Positions 1-8,798 are shown, numbered from the stretch's first letter. The stretch: 64,000 nucleotides of DNA from Acidimicrobilacustris europaeus (GCA_965194515.1 OZ239146.1:1984001-2048000), one strand, 5' to 3'. Notes: a model not told the origin generated them from the sequence alone. A program made the numbers and translations.

Positions 1-2
1 TG

Positions 3-170
3 CCGCCGGTTGCACGGGTGGGCTGGCCGTTCCATCGGGCGCTGGCCGATCACCTTCTGCTCGGCGAACCGGTTCCGGTTCCCCCAGAAGAATCCCGCGA
101 TGTTGTTTCCGTTCTCGAAGCTGCGCATGCATCGGGTGCCGACGGTGGCGTGGAACTCACCTGTGAGTGA
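3..170 (+). CDS. Gfo/Idh/MocA-family oxidoreductase, C-terminal fragment
   Basis: Partial gene entering from the left edge. The frame reads ...RALADHLLLGEPVPVPPEES and then a short helix before the TGA, which resembles the conserved tail of Gfo/Idh/MocA dehydrogenases. The next gene, of the same family, starts at a GTG inside its last codons, an 8-nt overlap typical of translational coupling. The catalytic half lies outside the window, so substrate and cofactor cannot be judged. Recognition rests on about 55 residues. Confidence 0.6.
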   Translation, partial: PPVARVGWPFHRALADHLLLGEPVPVPPEESRDVVSVLEAAHASGADGGVELTCE

Positions 171-1113
171 ACCACTCACTATCGGGATTCTCGGAGCCAA
201 CTCCTGGATCGCGAACGCAGCCGTCATCCCGGCGATCAACGAATGCCCGAACGCGATTCTCGGCGCGAGTGGCGCTCGGTCGGGACCAATCGGCTATCCC
301 GATGTGCTGTCTGATCCCGATGTCGATGCGGTGTACATCGCTCTCGCCAACGGCGACCATCTCGAGTGGGTGGAACGAGCGGCCGAGGCGGGCAAGCATG
401 TTCTGTGCGAGAAGCCGCTCGCTATTTCATCGAGTGATGCTCGCCGCATGTTCGAGGCCTGTGACGCTGCCGGCGTCCTGCTTGCCGAGGCGTACATGAC
501 GCCGTTCCATCCGCTTTCCATCGCGCTCGCGGCGCTGATCGACAATGAAGATCTCGGTCAGATCCGCCACGTGTCTTCACAGTTCACCTTTCCGCTCGCT
601 CTCCCCGAGGCCGGGACGGAAATCAACTACCGCTGGCTCACCGAGCAGGGTGGCGGGGCTCTTCTCGATGTCGGCATTTACTGCCTCGACCCAGTGCAAC
701 GGATTCTCGGTTCAGGGCAACTTGGGATCGAAGCGCAGATCACGACCGCCGATACGGGAATCGATCTGACCACTTCGGCATGGCTGCGCAATTCTGCAGG
801 AATCACTGCCTCGGTGTTGACGTCATTCGAACTCCCCGAGAATCAGTCGCTGCAGATCGACGGAACCGCCGGATCGCTACGGGTTGATCGTCCGTTCACT
901 CCCGGTACCGACGGTTCGATCTTTGTGATCACGCGCTCCGACGGAAGTATCGAGGAGCATCGGATCGATGGAGCGAACTGTTACGCGCTCATGATCGGCG
1001 CTTTTGTCGACGCGGTCCGCGGCTCGACACCGTGGCCGCGAGCAAGTGCCGATGTGTTGTCGACTATTGGCTTGTGTGAGTCGATTGCCGATGCGGGACG
1101 GAACAAGAAATGA
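163..1113 (+). CDS. Gfo/Idh/MocA-family NAD(P)-dependent oxidoreductase
   Basis: About 316 residues, usual for the family. An N-terminal Rossmann fold begins at GILGANSWIA (residues 8-17); the glycine motif is slightly atypical. The family signature EKPLA (about residues 83-87), carrying the lysine expected near the active site, follows HVLC. The C-terminal half is the alpha/beta substrate domain (for example GGGALLDVGIYCLD). GTG at 163 is chosen as start because the Rossmann strand follows at once and it overlaps the end of the preceding paralogue; an upstream ATG in the same frame would add 51 residues that belong to the preceding gene in another frame. Substrate (sugar, inositol or similar) is unknown. 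Confidence 0.85.
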   Translation: MSEPLTIGILGANSWIANAAVIPAINECPNAILGASGARSGPIGYPDVLSDPDVDAVYIALANGDHLEWVERAAEAGKHVLCEKPLAISSSDARRMFEACDAAGVLLAEAYMTPFHPLSIALAALIDNEDLGQIRHVSSQFTFPLALPEAGTEINYRWLTEQGGGALLDVGIYCLDPVQRILGSGQLGIEAQITTADTGIDLTTSAWLRNSAGITASVLTSFELPENQSLQIDGTAGSLRVDRPFTPGTDGSIFVITRSDGSIEEHRIDGANCYALMIGAFVDAVRGSTPWPRASADVLSTIGLCESIADAGRNKK

Positions 1114-1970
1114 CGACCGACGAACTTCGGATAACAGTTGCACCCGGCGTCGAATTGCGGGCGCTCGCCAGCGGTCTTGATCAAACCGGCATACCGTTCG
1201 TACTGGTCCATGGTCTTGCCTCGAACGCGCGCATGTGGGACGGAGTCGCGGCGGAACTGGCGGCGGCTGGCCACCCCGTCGTGTGGATCGATCAACGCGG
1301 ACACGGTCAATCAGACAAACCCGACGATGGCTACGACTTCACAACGATCGTGAACGATCTTGTCGTTCTGATCAGTGAACTTGGATTCCACCGACCGATA
1401 GTCGTCGGTCAATCCTGGGGTGGAAACGTTGTTCTTGAACTTGCAGCGACCCACCCGGACATTCCTGGCGCAGTCGTTGCAGTCGACGGTGGGTTCATCG
1501 AGCTGGCGAGCCGGTTCGATGACTGGGCCGCGTGCAAAGAAATGCTTACGCCGCCACATCTAATCGGAACGCCGGCAGCATCGATGGAACGCTGGATGCG
1601 TGACGGCAATGCCGATTGGCCCGAAACCGGAATTGTGGGTGCGATGGCGAATTTCGAGATTCGCCCGGACGGCACAATCGCTCCTTGGCTGACACTCGAC
1701 CGGCACCTTGCGATTCTCGAGGCGCTCTATGGCCATCAACCGTCAACGCGCTATGCGCTCATCACCGTTCCCACTTTGTTGGTGCCGGCCGACAGTGGCG
1801 ATGTTGCATGGAGCACCGACAAGCGAGTCGCAGTAGACGCGGCGCTTGAACTTCTTCCGAATGGTCGGGCGCACTGGTTCGCGCCGGCCCATCACGATAT
1901 TCATGCCCAGCATCCGGTCCGATTGGCCGAAGTGCTTGTGGAATTTGCTCAGGAGGCTGTACCCGAATGA
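1110..1970 (+). CDS. alpha/beta-fold hydrolase
   Basis: 286-residue alpha/beta hydrolase. The oxyanion-hole motif HG is at residues 34-35 (VLVHGLASN), the nucleophile elbow is GQSWGG with Ser102, a likely acid lies in LLVPADSGD, and the histidine lies in the late HHDIHAQHP segment. The ATG overlaps the preceding stop (ATGA), and its own stop overlaps the next start, so the genes are probably cotranslated. No lid or signal peptide is apparent, so it should be cytoplasmic. Esterase, lactonase and haloalkane-dehalogenase-like activities cannot be separated from sequence alone. Confidence 0.85.
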   Translation: MTTDELRITVAPGVELRALASGLDQTGIPFVLVHGLASNARMWDGVAAELAAAGHPVVWIDQRGHGQSDKPDDGYDFTTIVNDLVVLISELGFHRPIVVGQSWGGNVVLELAATHPDIPGAVVAVDGGFIELASRFDDWAACKEMLTPPHLIGTPAASMERWMRDGNADWPETGIVGAMANFEIRPDGTIAPWLTLDRHLAILEALYGHQPSTRYALITVPTLLVPADSGDVAWSTDKRVAVDAALELLPNGRAHWFAPAHHDIHAQHPVRLAEVLVEFAQEAVPE

Positions 1971-3268
1971 CCCGTTTACTTACGATCATGGGAAGCGGTG
2001 AGACATCGCCCACGATGGTGAAGCCTCATCGCGAGGTGTTTGAGCAACTCTCAGCGTCGTCACCTGTTGCTGGTGCGCCTGTTCCGTCCATCTTTCTCGA
2101 CACGCCATTCGGCTTTCAGGAGAACGCCGACGAACTCTCGGCGAAAACCGTCGAGTACTTCAAGGTGTCACTCAATCGCGTCGTCGATGTTGCCGGCCTC
2201 CGCGATGTCGCTGCCGAAACAACATTCGAGCGCGAAGTCGCATTCAACGCGATCAGGCAGGCCCGATTCGTCTTTGCCGGCCCTGGTAGTCCCACCTATG
2301 CATTGCGGCAGTGGGCCGGAACACCGCTTCCCGAACTACTTGCCGAAAAACTGCAGACCGACGGTGCAGTGACATTCTCGAGTGCGGCCGCACTCACACT
2401 CGGGATCAGCACGGTGCCGGTGTACGAGATCTACAAGTCAGGAGCCGATCCGTACTGGCTCGAGGGTCTTGATCTATTGACGCCAATCGGTCTGCCTGTT
2501 GCAGTCATTCCGCATTACAACAACACCGAGGGTGGCCATCACGACACTCGGTTCTGTTATCTCGGAGAACGACGACTCAAGATCATGGAAGCACTTCTCC
2601 CCGACGGTGCATTCGTGCTCGGTGTCGACGAACACACCGGTGTGATCATGGATCTCGACGCGGACACCGCGAAGATTGTGGGACTCGGCGTCGTCACTAT
2701 TCGTCGCAACGGCATCTCGATGGAAATTCCGACCGGCGAGACCGTCTCGATTGATGTGCTGCGGCAAGGCCCGAAGAGTTCTTCAGCAAAAGCAACTGGT
2801 CAAAGCGTGCCGTCGTCCGAGGCTGCCGTCACCGAAAGTTCGGTTGCGGCCACTGCGTCGAAAAAGATCGAAGCTTCGTTGGCCGCAGACGTCGACCGCT
2901 GCAGCGCCGAGTTCGATCGTTCAATGGAACAACGCGATGCCGCCGGAGCCGTTGCCGCCACTCTCGACCTCGATGATGCGATTCGCGGCTGGTCCGCTGA
3001 CACGCTTCAGAGCGACGAGATGGACAAAGCGCGAGCGCTATTGCGATCAATGATCGTTCGACTGGGCGAGGCGTCCAAGGGTGGACTCACTGATCCGCGA
3101 GAGGTCGTAGGCCCGCTCGTCGAGATTGCGCTTTCGGCTCGTTCGGAGGTTCGCCTCGCGAAGCTCTACGACTTGTCCGATCAGATTCGCGATGGTCTCG
3201 CAGAAGCTGGAGTCGAGGTTCGCGATACGGCCGATGGCCAGATCTGGGAACTGATTACGCCCGAGTGA
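1967..3268 (+). CDS. Peptidase-S51/type-1 glutamine-amidotransferase-like protein fused to a CysRS-type C-terminal domain
   Basis: 433 residues in two parts. Residues 1 to about 265 look like the class I amidotransferase/peptidase S51 (cyanophycinase-like) fold: MGSGETSP start, FAGPGSPTYAL, a serine pair in TFSSAAALTLG (about 138-139) where the nucleophile elbow belongs, and a His-rich IPHYNNTEGGHHD segment. A low-complexity Ser/Ala linker follows. Residues about 305-433 resemble the C-terminal domain of cysteinyl-tRNA synthetase: paired helices, RLAKLYDLSDQIRDGLAEAG, then VEVRDTADGQIWEL. No tRNA-synthetase catalytic HIGH/KMSKS motif is present. It is last in the operon and abuts the convergent zinc-permease gene with no spacer. 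Function unknown. Confidence 0.75.
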   Translation: MTRLLTIMGSGETSPTMVKPHREVFEQLSASSPVAGAPVPSIFLDTPFGFQENADELSAKTVEYFKVSLNRVVDVAGLRDVAAETTFEREVAFNAIRQARFVFAGPGSPTYALRQWAGTPLPELLAEKLQTDGAVTFSSAAALTLGISTVPVYEIYKSGADPYWLEGLDLLTPIGLPVAVIPHYNNTEGGHHDTRFCYLGERRLKIMEALLPDGAFVLGVDEHTGVIMDLDADTAKIVGLGVVTIRRNGISMEIPTGETVSIDVLRQGPKSSSAKATGQSVPSSEAAVTESSVAATASKKIEASLAADVDRCSAEFDRSMEQRDAAGAVAATLDLDDAIRGWSADTLQSDEMDKARALLRSMIVRLGEASKGGLTDPREVVGPLVEIALSARSEVRLAKLYDLSDQIRDGLAEAGVEVRDTADGQIWELITPE

Positions 3269-4105
3269 TCAGTGGATCATGCCGCCGGCATTGCCGCGGC
3301 CACGGGCACCAGTAACCGTGTAGACGACGATGAAAACGAATGCGGCGAGCAGGATGATCGATGCTCCCGACGAAATATCGGCGTGGTAGCTGATGACCAT
3401 ACCGACAGCCCCACAGGCCGCTCCGACGAGAGGGGCGATCACGAGCATGCGGGCAAAAGAGTCCGTCACCATGCGGGCGATAACCGCTGGGGTCACGAGA
3501 AGTGCGCTGATGAGCAGAACACCGACGATCTTCATCGTGAAGAGAATCGTGACAGCGAGCATGAGCATGAGCAGCGCTTCCATGCGGCCAACATTGACGC
3601 CGGTGACATCGGCAACTTCCGGATCGAACGTTGCGAAAAGAAGCTTGCGGTAAAAGGCGCAGATGATGGCAACCGCGAGCAAACCAACACACGCGACGGC
3701 GAGGACTTCAAGCGTCGTAACACCAAGGATGGAGCCGAAAAGGACCGCCTCGATAGATCGCCTTGCCTGACCGAACACATTTGAGAGGGCGAGACCGAGC
3801 GCGAACGAAGCAGTCGTGATCACGCCAATGGCAGCGTCGGCACCGATCTTTCCGCGGCGAGCAACCCGGCCGATCATGAGTGCAGAGAGAAGACCCCACA
3901 TCCCGGCGCCGAGGTAAAAGTTCACGCCAAGAACTGCGCTGGCCGCCGCGCCGCCGAAAATGGAATGCGAGAGCCCGTGACCGATGTAGCTCATGCTGCG
4001 CAAGACGACGTAGACGCCCACGAGTCCGCAGATGGCCCCGGCGAGTGTGGCAACCATGAATCCGTTGCGGAAGAACTCGAATTGGAATGGTTCGAACAGT
4101 GTCAT
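3269..4105 (-). CDS. znuB: Zinc-type ABC transporter permease (ZnuB/TroC family)
   Basis: 278 residues with about eight hydrophobic segments and the ABC-3 family pattern, including GLVGVYVVLRSMSYIGHGLSHSIFGG near the N terminus (the loop meeting the ATPase) and DVTGVNVGRMEALLML in mid-protein. Its start overlaps the ATPase stop by four bases, giving the order binding protein, ATPase, permease. Metal choice is judged from the binding protein; Mn2+ is the alternative. No terminator is visible before the convergent gene. Confidence 0.88.
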   Translation of the reverse strand: MTLFEPFQFEFFRNGFMVATLAGAICGLVGVYVVLRSMSYIGHGLSHSIFGGAAASAVLGVNFYLGAGMWGLLSALMIGRVARRGKIGADAAIGVITTASFALGLALSNVFGQARRSIEAVLFGSILGVTTLEVLAVACVGLLAVAIICAFYRKLLFATFDPEVADVTGVNVGRMEALLMLMLAVTILFTMKIVGVLLISALLVTPAVIARMVTDSFARMLVIAPLVGAACGAVGMVISYHADISSGASIILLAAFVFIVVYTVTGARGRGNAGGMIH

Positions 4106-4851
4106 TCGATTCCCATCGGGCTGTCGGTCACGAGGAGCATGCCGCCGTGTTCGAGAACTTCCATCGGCGCTCCGTACGTGCGTTCGAGAACCGACGAGGT
4201 GAGAACTTCGGCGGGAGTTCCAACGGCGATGAGCTCGCGGTTGACGCAGGCGATTAGCGGGAGATGAGCGGCAAGACCGTTGATGTCATGAGTGGAGAGC
4301 ACAACAGACGTGCCTTTGCGATGAAGATCAGTAAGTAAATGGACAACTTCATGACGGGTGCGCACATCGACACCCGAGGTTGGTTCATCGAGAACGAGAA
4401 GTTCGGGATCGCGATGAAGAGCGCGGGCGAGGAACACCCGCTGCTGCTGGCCGCCGGAGAGTTCACGGATGTGCCGGTGTTCGAAACCGCCGAGTCCGAG
4501 TTGCTCGAGTAATTCAGCCACACGTTTGCGCTCTGACTCGGTGGCACGTGGTCGATACCACTTGGCCGCAGCCGCCATCAGAACGACCTCGCTCACCGTG
4601 ATGGGGAAGTTCCAGTTGACCGTTTCGACCTGGGGAACATACGCGATCCGCAGATCGGCCCGACGCCGCACCACGCCCTCGGTGGGTCGGAGATTTCCGA
4701 GCACCAAACGCAACAGCGTGGTCTTTCCCGATCCGGATGGGCCGATGACCCCGAGAAACGAGCCTTCATCGATCGCCAGATGGACATGCTCGAGCACGGT
4801 CGGTCCGCCATAGGAATGCGAAATTCCATCGAGCTCGATCATCGTTGTCAC
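4102..4851 (-). CDS. znuC: Zinc-type ABC transporter ATPase
   Basis: 249-residue ABC ATPase. It has a Walker A motif GPSGSGKTTLL near residue 40, a Q-loop in YVPQVETVNWNFP, the signature LSGGQQQRVFLARAL, Walker B LLVLDEPTSGVD, and the switch histidine in VLSTHD. The tyrosine/Q-loop region ending in NWNFPITV is characteristic of Zn/Mn importers. It sits between the binding-protein and permease genes with 4-base overlaps on both sides, so one polycistronic message is likely. Confidence 0.92.
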   Translation of the reverse strand: MTTMIELDGISHSYGGPTVLEHVHLAIDEGSFLGVIGPSGSGKTTLLRLVLGNLRPTEGVVRRRADLRIAYVPQVETVNWNFPITVSEVVLMAAAAKWYRPRATESERKRVAELLEQLGLGGFEHRHIRELSGGQQQRVFLARALHRDPELLVLDEPTSGVDVRTRHEVVHLLTDLHRKGTSVVLSTHDINGLAAHLPLIACVNRELIAVGTPAEVLTSSVLERTYGAPMEVLEHGGMLLVTDSPMGIE

Positions 4852-5924
4852 TGCGGGTAATCGGCCGTGTCCGGTGCGACGTCGGTGATGTCGAGATTGC
4901 GAAGAGCCGTTGCGTCGCCACCGAGGGCTTCAATCATGGTGACGTAATCGAACTGCATGAGCCCAAGAAAAGAATGCTCAGGATCTCCGGGTTCACCGAG
5001 AAGGTCGTCGTCGCGAAGAACGTCGACGTAGGTGACACCGGTCTCGCGTCCGATCTGTTCAAGCACCGGACTCGGGAAGACCTCGGAGCCGAAGATGGCC
5101 TTCACCTTGGAGTCCCGTACCTGAGCGATCAGGTCGCCAACTTCGCGCGCAGTGGGTTCGTTGAAATCAGAAGGTTGAATGGCGCCCACAACTACCCATC
5201 CGTAGTCGGCGGCAAAGTAGGCGTAGGCGTCGTGATAGGTGAGGAGTCTGCGGTCTTCAGCCGGCAGAGTTGCGCTCGCCGTTGTAACGGCTGCATCAAG
5301 TGCATCGAGTTTGCTTGTGTAGGCGGCCGCATTTGAGGTGTACGCCGCGGCATTCGCTGGGTCCATCTTCACGAGAACATCACGGATGAGCGCGACGTAC
5401 TTAATGGCGAGTTTCGGATCAGTCCAGAGATGGGGATTCGGCTTGCCGCCATCTTCGGGAAAAGAGAAGTCATAGATGTAGTCGGCAACGGGCAATACGG
5501 CCGTTCCGAGTTCACAAAGAGCAGCCGATTTGGGGAGGTTGCTATCGGCAAGTTCTTTCGTCGGTTCCTCAAGAACAAGACCGTTCGCAAAGAGCACATC
5601 AGTTTCGGCCAGCGTTACGGCCACGTTCGGCGAGGGTTCAAACGTGTGGGAGTTGGTTCCTTCGGGAACGATTCCCGTGATCTTCGCCAGTCCCCCGGCG
5701 ACATTCGCAACGATCGACGTGATTGGGGCGACAGTGGTTGAGATGTTGAGTGTCGAGCCAGCGGAAATGGTCTGACCAGACAGGCATTCCGCCAGCGCCT
5801 CGCCCTGGATGTCGCCAGATTGGCCAGTCGCGTCGTTTCCGGATGTCGAGGAACATCCCCCGATGATCGCAACTGCCAAAACGGCGGCCGCGATGCGATA
5901 GGAGGTCTTGCGCAAGAAAGTCAC
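4848..5924 (-). CDS. znuA: Zinc-type ABC transporter substrate-binding lipoprotein
   Basis: 358 residues with a lipoprotein signal peptide: basic start, hydrophobic core, and lipobox IIGGC giving Cys24. Cluster 9 (ZnuA/TroA) metal ligands are visible as His in GTNSHTFEPSP, His in PNPHLWTDP, His in LTYHDAYAYF and an acidic region near GSEVFP and VLRDDD. The third His, rather than Glu, favours zinc over manganese (family knowledge). No His-rich loop is present. It is first in the operon. No clear Zur box was recognised in the short upstream region, so regulation is open. Confidence 0.88.
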   Translation of the reverse strand: MTFLRKTSYRIAAAVLAVAIIGGCSSTSGNDATGQSGDIQGEALAECLSGQTISAGSTLNISTTVAPITSIVANVAGGLAKITGIVPEGTNSHTFEPSPNVAVTLAETDVLFANGLVLEEPTKELADSNLPKSAALCELGTAVLPVADYIYDFSFPEDGGKPNPHLWTDPKLAIKYVALIRDVLVKMDPANAAAYTSNAAAYTSKLDALDAAVTTASATLPAEDRRLLTYHDAYAYFAADYGWVVVGAIQPSDFNEPTAREVGDLIAQVRDSKVKAIFGSEVFPSPVLEQIGRETGVTYVDVLRDDDLLGEPGDPEHSFLGLMQFDYVTMIEALGGDATALRNLDITDVAPDTADYPQ

Positions 5925-6010
5925 CGCAGGACTCTACCGAACTGCCCGCAGATGCCCCTGTCGGCGTGTCGATAAACCGCAACATCTCCCGGGTTCTTGC
6001 CCTGTCGCAG

Positions 6011-6184
6011 TTAGTACAGACCTACGAGCCAGAAGACCACTCCGACCAGCGCAAAGAACCCAACAAAGGCGAGGACGGCCAAGACCGGTCGCCCTTTAAA
6101 TTTCGGGTCGATGCGAGGGCGTAAGAGGTTGTAGAGAGCGAAAATCACACCAAAAATTGCTGCAGTAACAATGAATCTCAACAT
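6011..6184 (-). CDS. Small two-segment membrane protein
   Basis: 57 codons starting MLRFIVTAAIFGVIFALYN and ending in a second hydrophobic stretch (VLAVLAFVGFFALVGVVFW). A short basic loop (RPRIDPKFKGR) separates two probable transmembrane helices. Third-position use and the continuous hydrophobic pattern support coding, although no strong Shine-Dalgarno is evident. It lies alone between the zinc operon and the UPF0145 gene. No function recognised. Confidence 0.6.
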   Translation of the reverse strand: MLRFIVTAAIFGVIFALYNLLRPRIDPKFKGRPVLAVLAFVGFFALVGVVFWLVGLY

Positions 6185-6316
6185 CGGGCGAGGCTACTCC
6201 CGACCCGGTGGGCACTGGAGGTTTGAGCCATCGGGTCGGGGCATCGGGTCCGTCGATGAAATGTTGTTTGAACCGTTCACCGTGATGCGTGGGCAAACGC
6301 CTAGGGCGTCCCGGCG

Positions 6317-6664
6317 TTACAGCGAGACGGCGGTGCCGTAGGCAACGATCTCGACGATGCCGTCGGCGATATCGCTCGAGTCGAACCGCACACCGGTGAC
6401 TGCATTGGCACCCATCGCGACCGCGTGATCGACCATGCGCTCCACCGCTTCACGTCGTCCCTCTTCGAGGGTGGCCGAGTATTCGGTGATGTTGCCCTTC
6501 TTCAATGCCTTGACCCCGCCCACGACGCCGCGGGTGAAACCCATCGAGCGAGCGATAACGCCGAAGCAAGGGCCGAGGACGGTGCCGGCCTGGCCATTGA
6601 CCTCGAAGGTTGTGGTGACGGGAATTGCGAGCGGTGTTATCGGTGCACGATCGTCTGCGGCCAT
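6317..6664 (-). CDS. UPF0145 (YbjQ-like) protein
   Basis: 115 residues matching the YbjQ/UPF0145 family: IPVTTTFEVNG, GxxxGV segments around FTRGVVGGVKAL, the E-rich RREAVERMVDHAVAMGANAVTGVRFD and a final VEIVAYGTAV strand. The family forms small oligomers sometimes called heavy-metal-binding, without a firm biochemical role. It has its own RBS (GGAGG just upstream on this strand). Confidence 0.85.
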   Translation of the reverse strand: MAADDRAPITPLAIPVTTTFEVNGQAGTVLGPCFGVIARSMGFTRGVVGGVKALKKGNITEYSATLEEGRREAVERMVDHAVAMGANAVTGVRFDSSDIADGIVEIVAYGTAVSL

Positions 6665-6767
6665 GACATTCCTCCGGGGTTCGACCCGAAGAGCGGGCGT
6701 GTGCGGACAGTAGCGGAGTGGACGTTTGCGTGCCGCCCGTGTTGCTCACGCCACGGTTACACCAACG

Positions 6768-7454
6768 TCACCCAGCAAACGCTGCAGATCCCAGATCCGT
6801 CACTCCGCTTTCGATTGCATCGCAAATCACGCGCGCCACAGTCGCTGGTTCTAATCCCTTACCCATCTTCGGAGCCGTGCCTGCAATCGCTCGGCCAGCA
6901 AGCCCGGTTTCGGTATGCGGTGGTCGAGCATCGAGCACGCGCACGCCTTTGCGTCGCGCTTCACGGGCCAAACCTTCGTCGAACGCGCGTACCGCGGCTT
7001 TCGATGCACCGTAAGCAACCATGCCGGGCAGATTCTGTTCTGCGATGACACCGGAAATGTTCACGATCACGCCACCGGTCGAAAGTGTGTTCATCGCTTC
7101 GGTGGCAACCATGATCGGAATGAACGTGTTGGTCATGAACAGGTCTTCCATGACGTCGGTCGACAGCGTCGCAACGTCGCCGAAGGCCACGACTCCAACG
7201 GCGTTGATCACGACATCGAGCTTGCCGTGATGCTCAACCGCAGTTCGCATTGCTGCTGCACACGCATCGGGTGATCGCAGATCAAGTGCCACCCTCGGGC
7301 CAGCCACCGTCAGTTGATCGAGGCGTTGTTGGTCGCGCCCCACCAAAGTGAGAGCGGCACCTCGTGCGGCAAGTTCCTTGCCAAGGGCCCGGCCTAGTCC
7401 CCCGGTGGCGCCCAGCAAGAGAACCGATGCGCCGTTGAGTGTTGTGCCTGTCAT
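6768..7454 (-). CDS. Short-chain dehydrogenase/reductase
   Basis: 228-residue classical SDR. The cofactor motif is LLGATGGLGRALG (TGxxxGxG type), NAVGVV stands for NNAG, and the catalytic pair is YGASKAA with a serine upstream in VNISGV. The acidic/basic residues after strand 2 (VGRDQQRL) suggest NADP. It is transcribed with the TetR gene upstream on the same strand (about 108 bp gap), so it may be a target of that regulator. Substrate unknown. Confidence 0.85.
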   Translation of the reverse strand: MTGTTLNGASVLLLGATGGLGRALGKELAARGAALTLVGRDQQRLDQLTVAGPRVALDLRSPDACAAAMRTAVEHHGKLDVVINAVGVVAFGDVATLSTDVMEDLFMTNTFIPIMVATEAMNTLSTGGVIVNISGVIAEQNLPGMVAYGASKAAVRAFDEGLAREARRKGVRVLDARPPHTETGLAGRAIAGTAPKMGKGLEPATVARVICDAIESGVTDLGSAAFAG

Positions 7455-7562
7455 AGCCCGAGTTCTACCGCATCACGAGTCGATTGCTCTGATGCGGCGC
7501 CGAATCGGCAAAATGAAGTGCTTCCCTGCAAGTCAAGCAAGGACCGCGTCACCCGTCGGAGT

Positions 7563-8147
7563 TCAGCCCTCTTCGAGACCCAAAATCTCTGGAAGCTCAG
7601 ACGAGATCGAGGCGAGGTACAGCACCATCTTGAAGATGACGAGTGCATTTTCGGGCGTATCGCGTATGGACGATGGCCCGAAGAATGAGCGGGCAAGAAC
7701 GACGGCCTGCAGCAGCGCAAGGAGTGCTTCTCGAATCGCTGGGGGCGTTTCGGAATCCAGACCAAATCGAGTTTCGAACTCCTGCACAACCTCGGGCAAC
7801 GGATGCATCTCTTTGAGTCGTTCATTGTCGACGCCCGAAACAATGAGAAATGCGAGCAAGTCTGATCGCAGCTTCAATTCCTCGTTCATGTAATTGCTGG
7901 AGTCTTGGGGCAGCGCTTTCGACCGTTCGAGAGAACGTCGGTTGAGTTCCTCGAGCGTGGCGATGAATAACCCCAGTTCGCCGCCGAACTGACGGGTGAT
8001 TGCCCGACGGTCGAGCCCTGCGCGCTCTTCGATCTTGCGGGTCGAAAGCTCCGTCACCGGAATCTCGCGCAGGAGGCTGATCGTCGCTTCGATCATCACG
8101 GCTTTGGCCTGTGGGGCCGCGACTCGGGGCCTTCTCTCTCCACTCAT
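7563..8147 (-). CDS. TetR-family transcriptional regulator
   Basis: 194 residues. The N-terminal helix-turn-helix reads ATISLLREIPVTELSTRKIEERAGLDRRAITRQFGGELGLFIATLEEL, the TetR pattern. The C-terminal ligand domain is not similar to a named subfamily. The ATG at 8147 is preferred because the DNA-binding domain begins soon after; a GTG five codons upstream is possible and no convincing Shine-Dalgarno separates them. It is divergent from the SET-domain gene across a region with a tandem 15-bp repeat and a dyad, both candidate operators. Confidence 0.8.
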   Translation of the reverse strand: MSGERRPRVAAPQAKAVMIEATISLLREIPVTELSTRKIEERAGLDRRAITRQFGGELGLFIATLEELNRRSLERSKALPQDSSNYMNEELKLRSDLLAFLIVSGVDNERLKEMHPLPEVVQEFETRFGLDSETPPAIREALLALLQAVVLARSFFGPSSIRDTPENALVIFKMVLYLASISSELPEILGLEEG

Positions 8148-8205
8148 AAGGAGCACTCTACGGAACCTAGAGGGGGTGTGTTGTGCGTCCGGCCACGCTC
8201 CGACT

Positions 8206-8234
8206 CTGCCCCTAATAAATCTGCCCCTAATAAA
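8206..8234. promoter_or_regulatory. Tandem 15-bp direct repeat in divergent promoter region
   Basis: Two head-to-tail copies of CTGCCCCTAATAAA separated by one base, in the spacer between the TetR and SET genes. Exact tandem units of this size in a divergent spacer are typical of regulator-binding sites. The bound protein is unknown. Confidence 0.4.
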
Positions 8235-8254
8235 GAGGTGTCGAAATTGGACCC

Positions 8255-8286
8255 TGCACAGGCCCCATAGGCCTTTCCCCTGTGCA
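8255..8286. promoter_or_regulatory. Dyad upstream of SET-domain gene
   Basis: TGCACAGG and CCTGTGCA form perfect 8-bp arms separated by 16 bases, with an inner GGCC...GGCC pair. It ends 11 bases before the SET gene start and overlaps its likely Shine-Dalgarno (AAAGG). It could be an operator or an mRNA hairpin that masks the RBS. Confidence 0.4.
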
Positions 8287-8297
8287 AAGGTCACCGG

Positions 8298-8798
8298 GTG
8301 TATTTCAACTGGTTGACTCCCAAGGCGCAGGCACGAAACGCCGGTGGCAAAGGAATGGGTTCCTATGCGATCGAGCCGATTACCGCAGGCGAGTCGGTCG
8401 CTGCGTTTGGCGGTTGGGTGGCCGACGAGACCGAGTTGCGCTCGCTTCCGGCCGAACGCATTTCGCGCACGATGCAGATCGACGAACACCTCTATTTAGT
8501 GTCGGGCGAAACCGCTGACCCCGGCGACTACGTCAACCACTCGTGCACGCCCAACTGCGGGTTGGCCGGCAACATGCTCGTGGTCGCCATGCGCGACATC
8601 GCGATAGGCGAAGAGCTCACGTTCGACTACGCCATGAGCGATGGCGGTGACTACGACGAGTTCGATTGTTTGTGCGGGTTGGCTGAGTGTCGCGGTCTGG
8701 TCACCGGACGCGATTGGCAGCTGCCGGAACTTCAGTTGCGTTACGCCGGTTGGTTCTCGCCGTATCTCGCAAAGAAGATTGCTCGCCAGAGCCAGTAG
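8298..8798 (+). CDS. SET-domain protein (putative protein-lysine methyltransferase)
   Basis: 166 residues with a SET domain: N-terminal KGMGSYAIEPITAGE, the pseudoknot motifs NHSCTPNC and ELTFDYAMSD, and a post-SET-like Cys cluster CLCGLAECRG. These are the AdoMet- and lysine-site motifs of eukaryotic-type SET enzymes, which occur patchily in bacteria. The GTG start is chosen because the first strand follows directly and AAAGG lies about seven bases upstream. Target protein unknown. Confidence 0.85.
   Translation: MYFNWLTPKAQARNAGGKGMGSYAIEPITAGESVAAFGGWVADETELRSLPAERISRTMQIDEHLYLVSGETADPGDYVNHSCTPNCGLAGNMLVVAMRDIAIGEELTFDYAMSDGGDYDEFDCLCGLAECRGLVTGRDWQLPELQLRYAGWFSPYLAKKIARQSQ

Noticed and set aside
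5925..6010. Zur box before znuA
   Set aside because: No recognisable AT-rich dyad of the Zur type.
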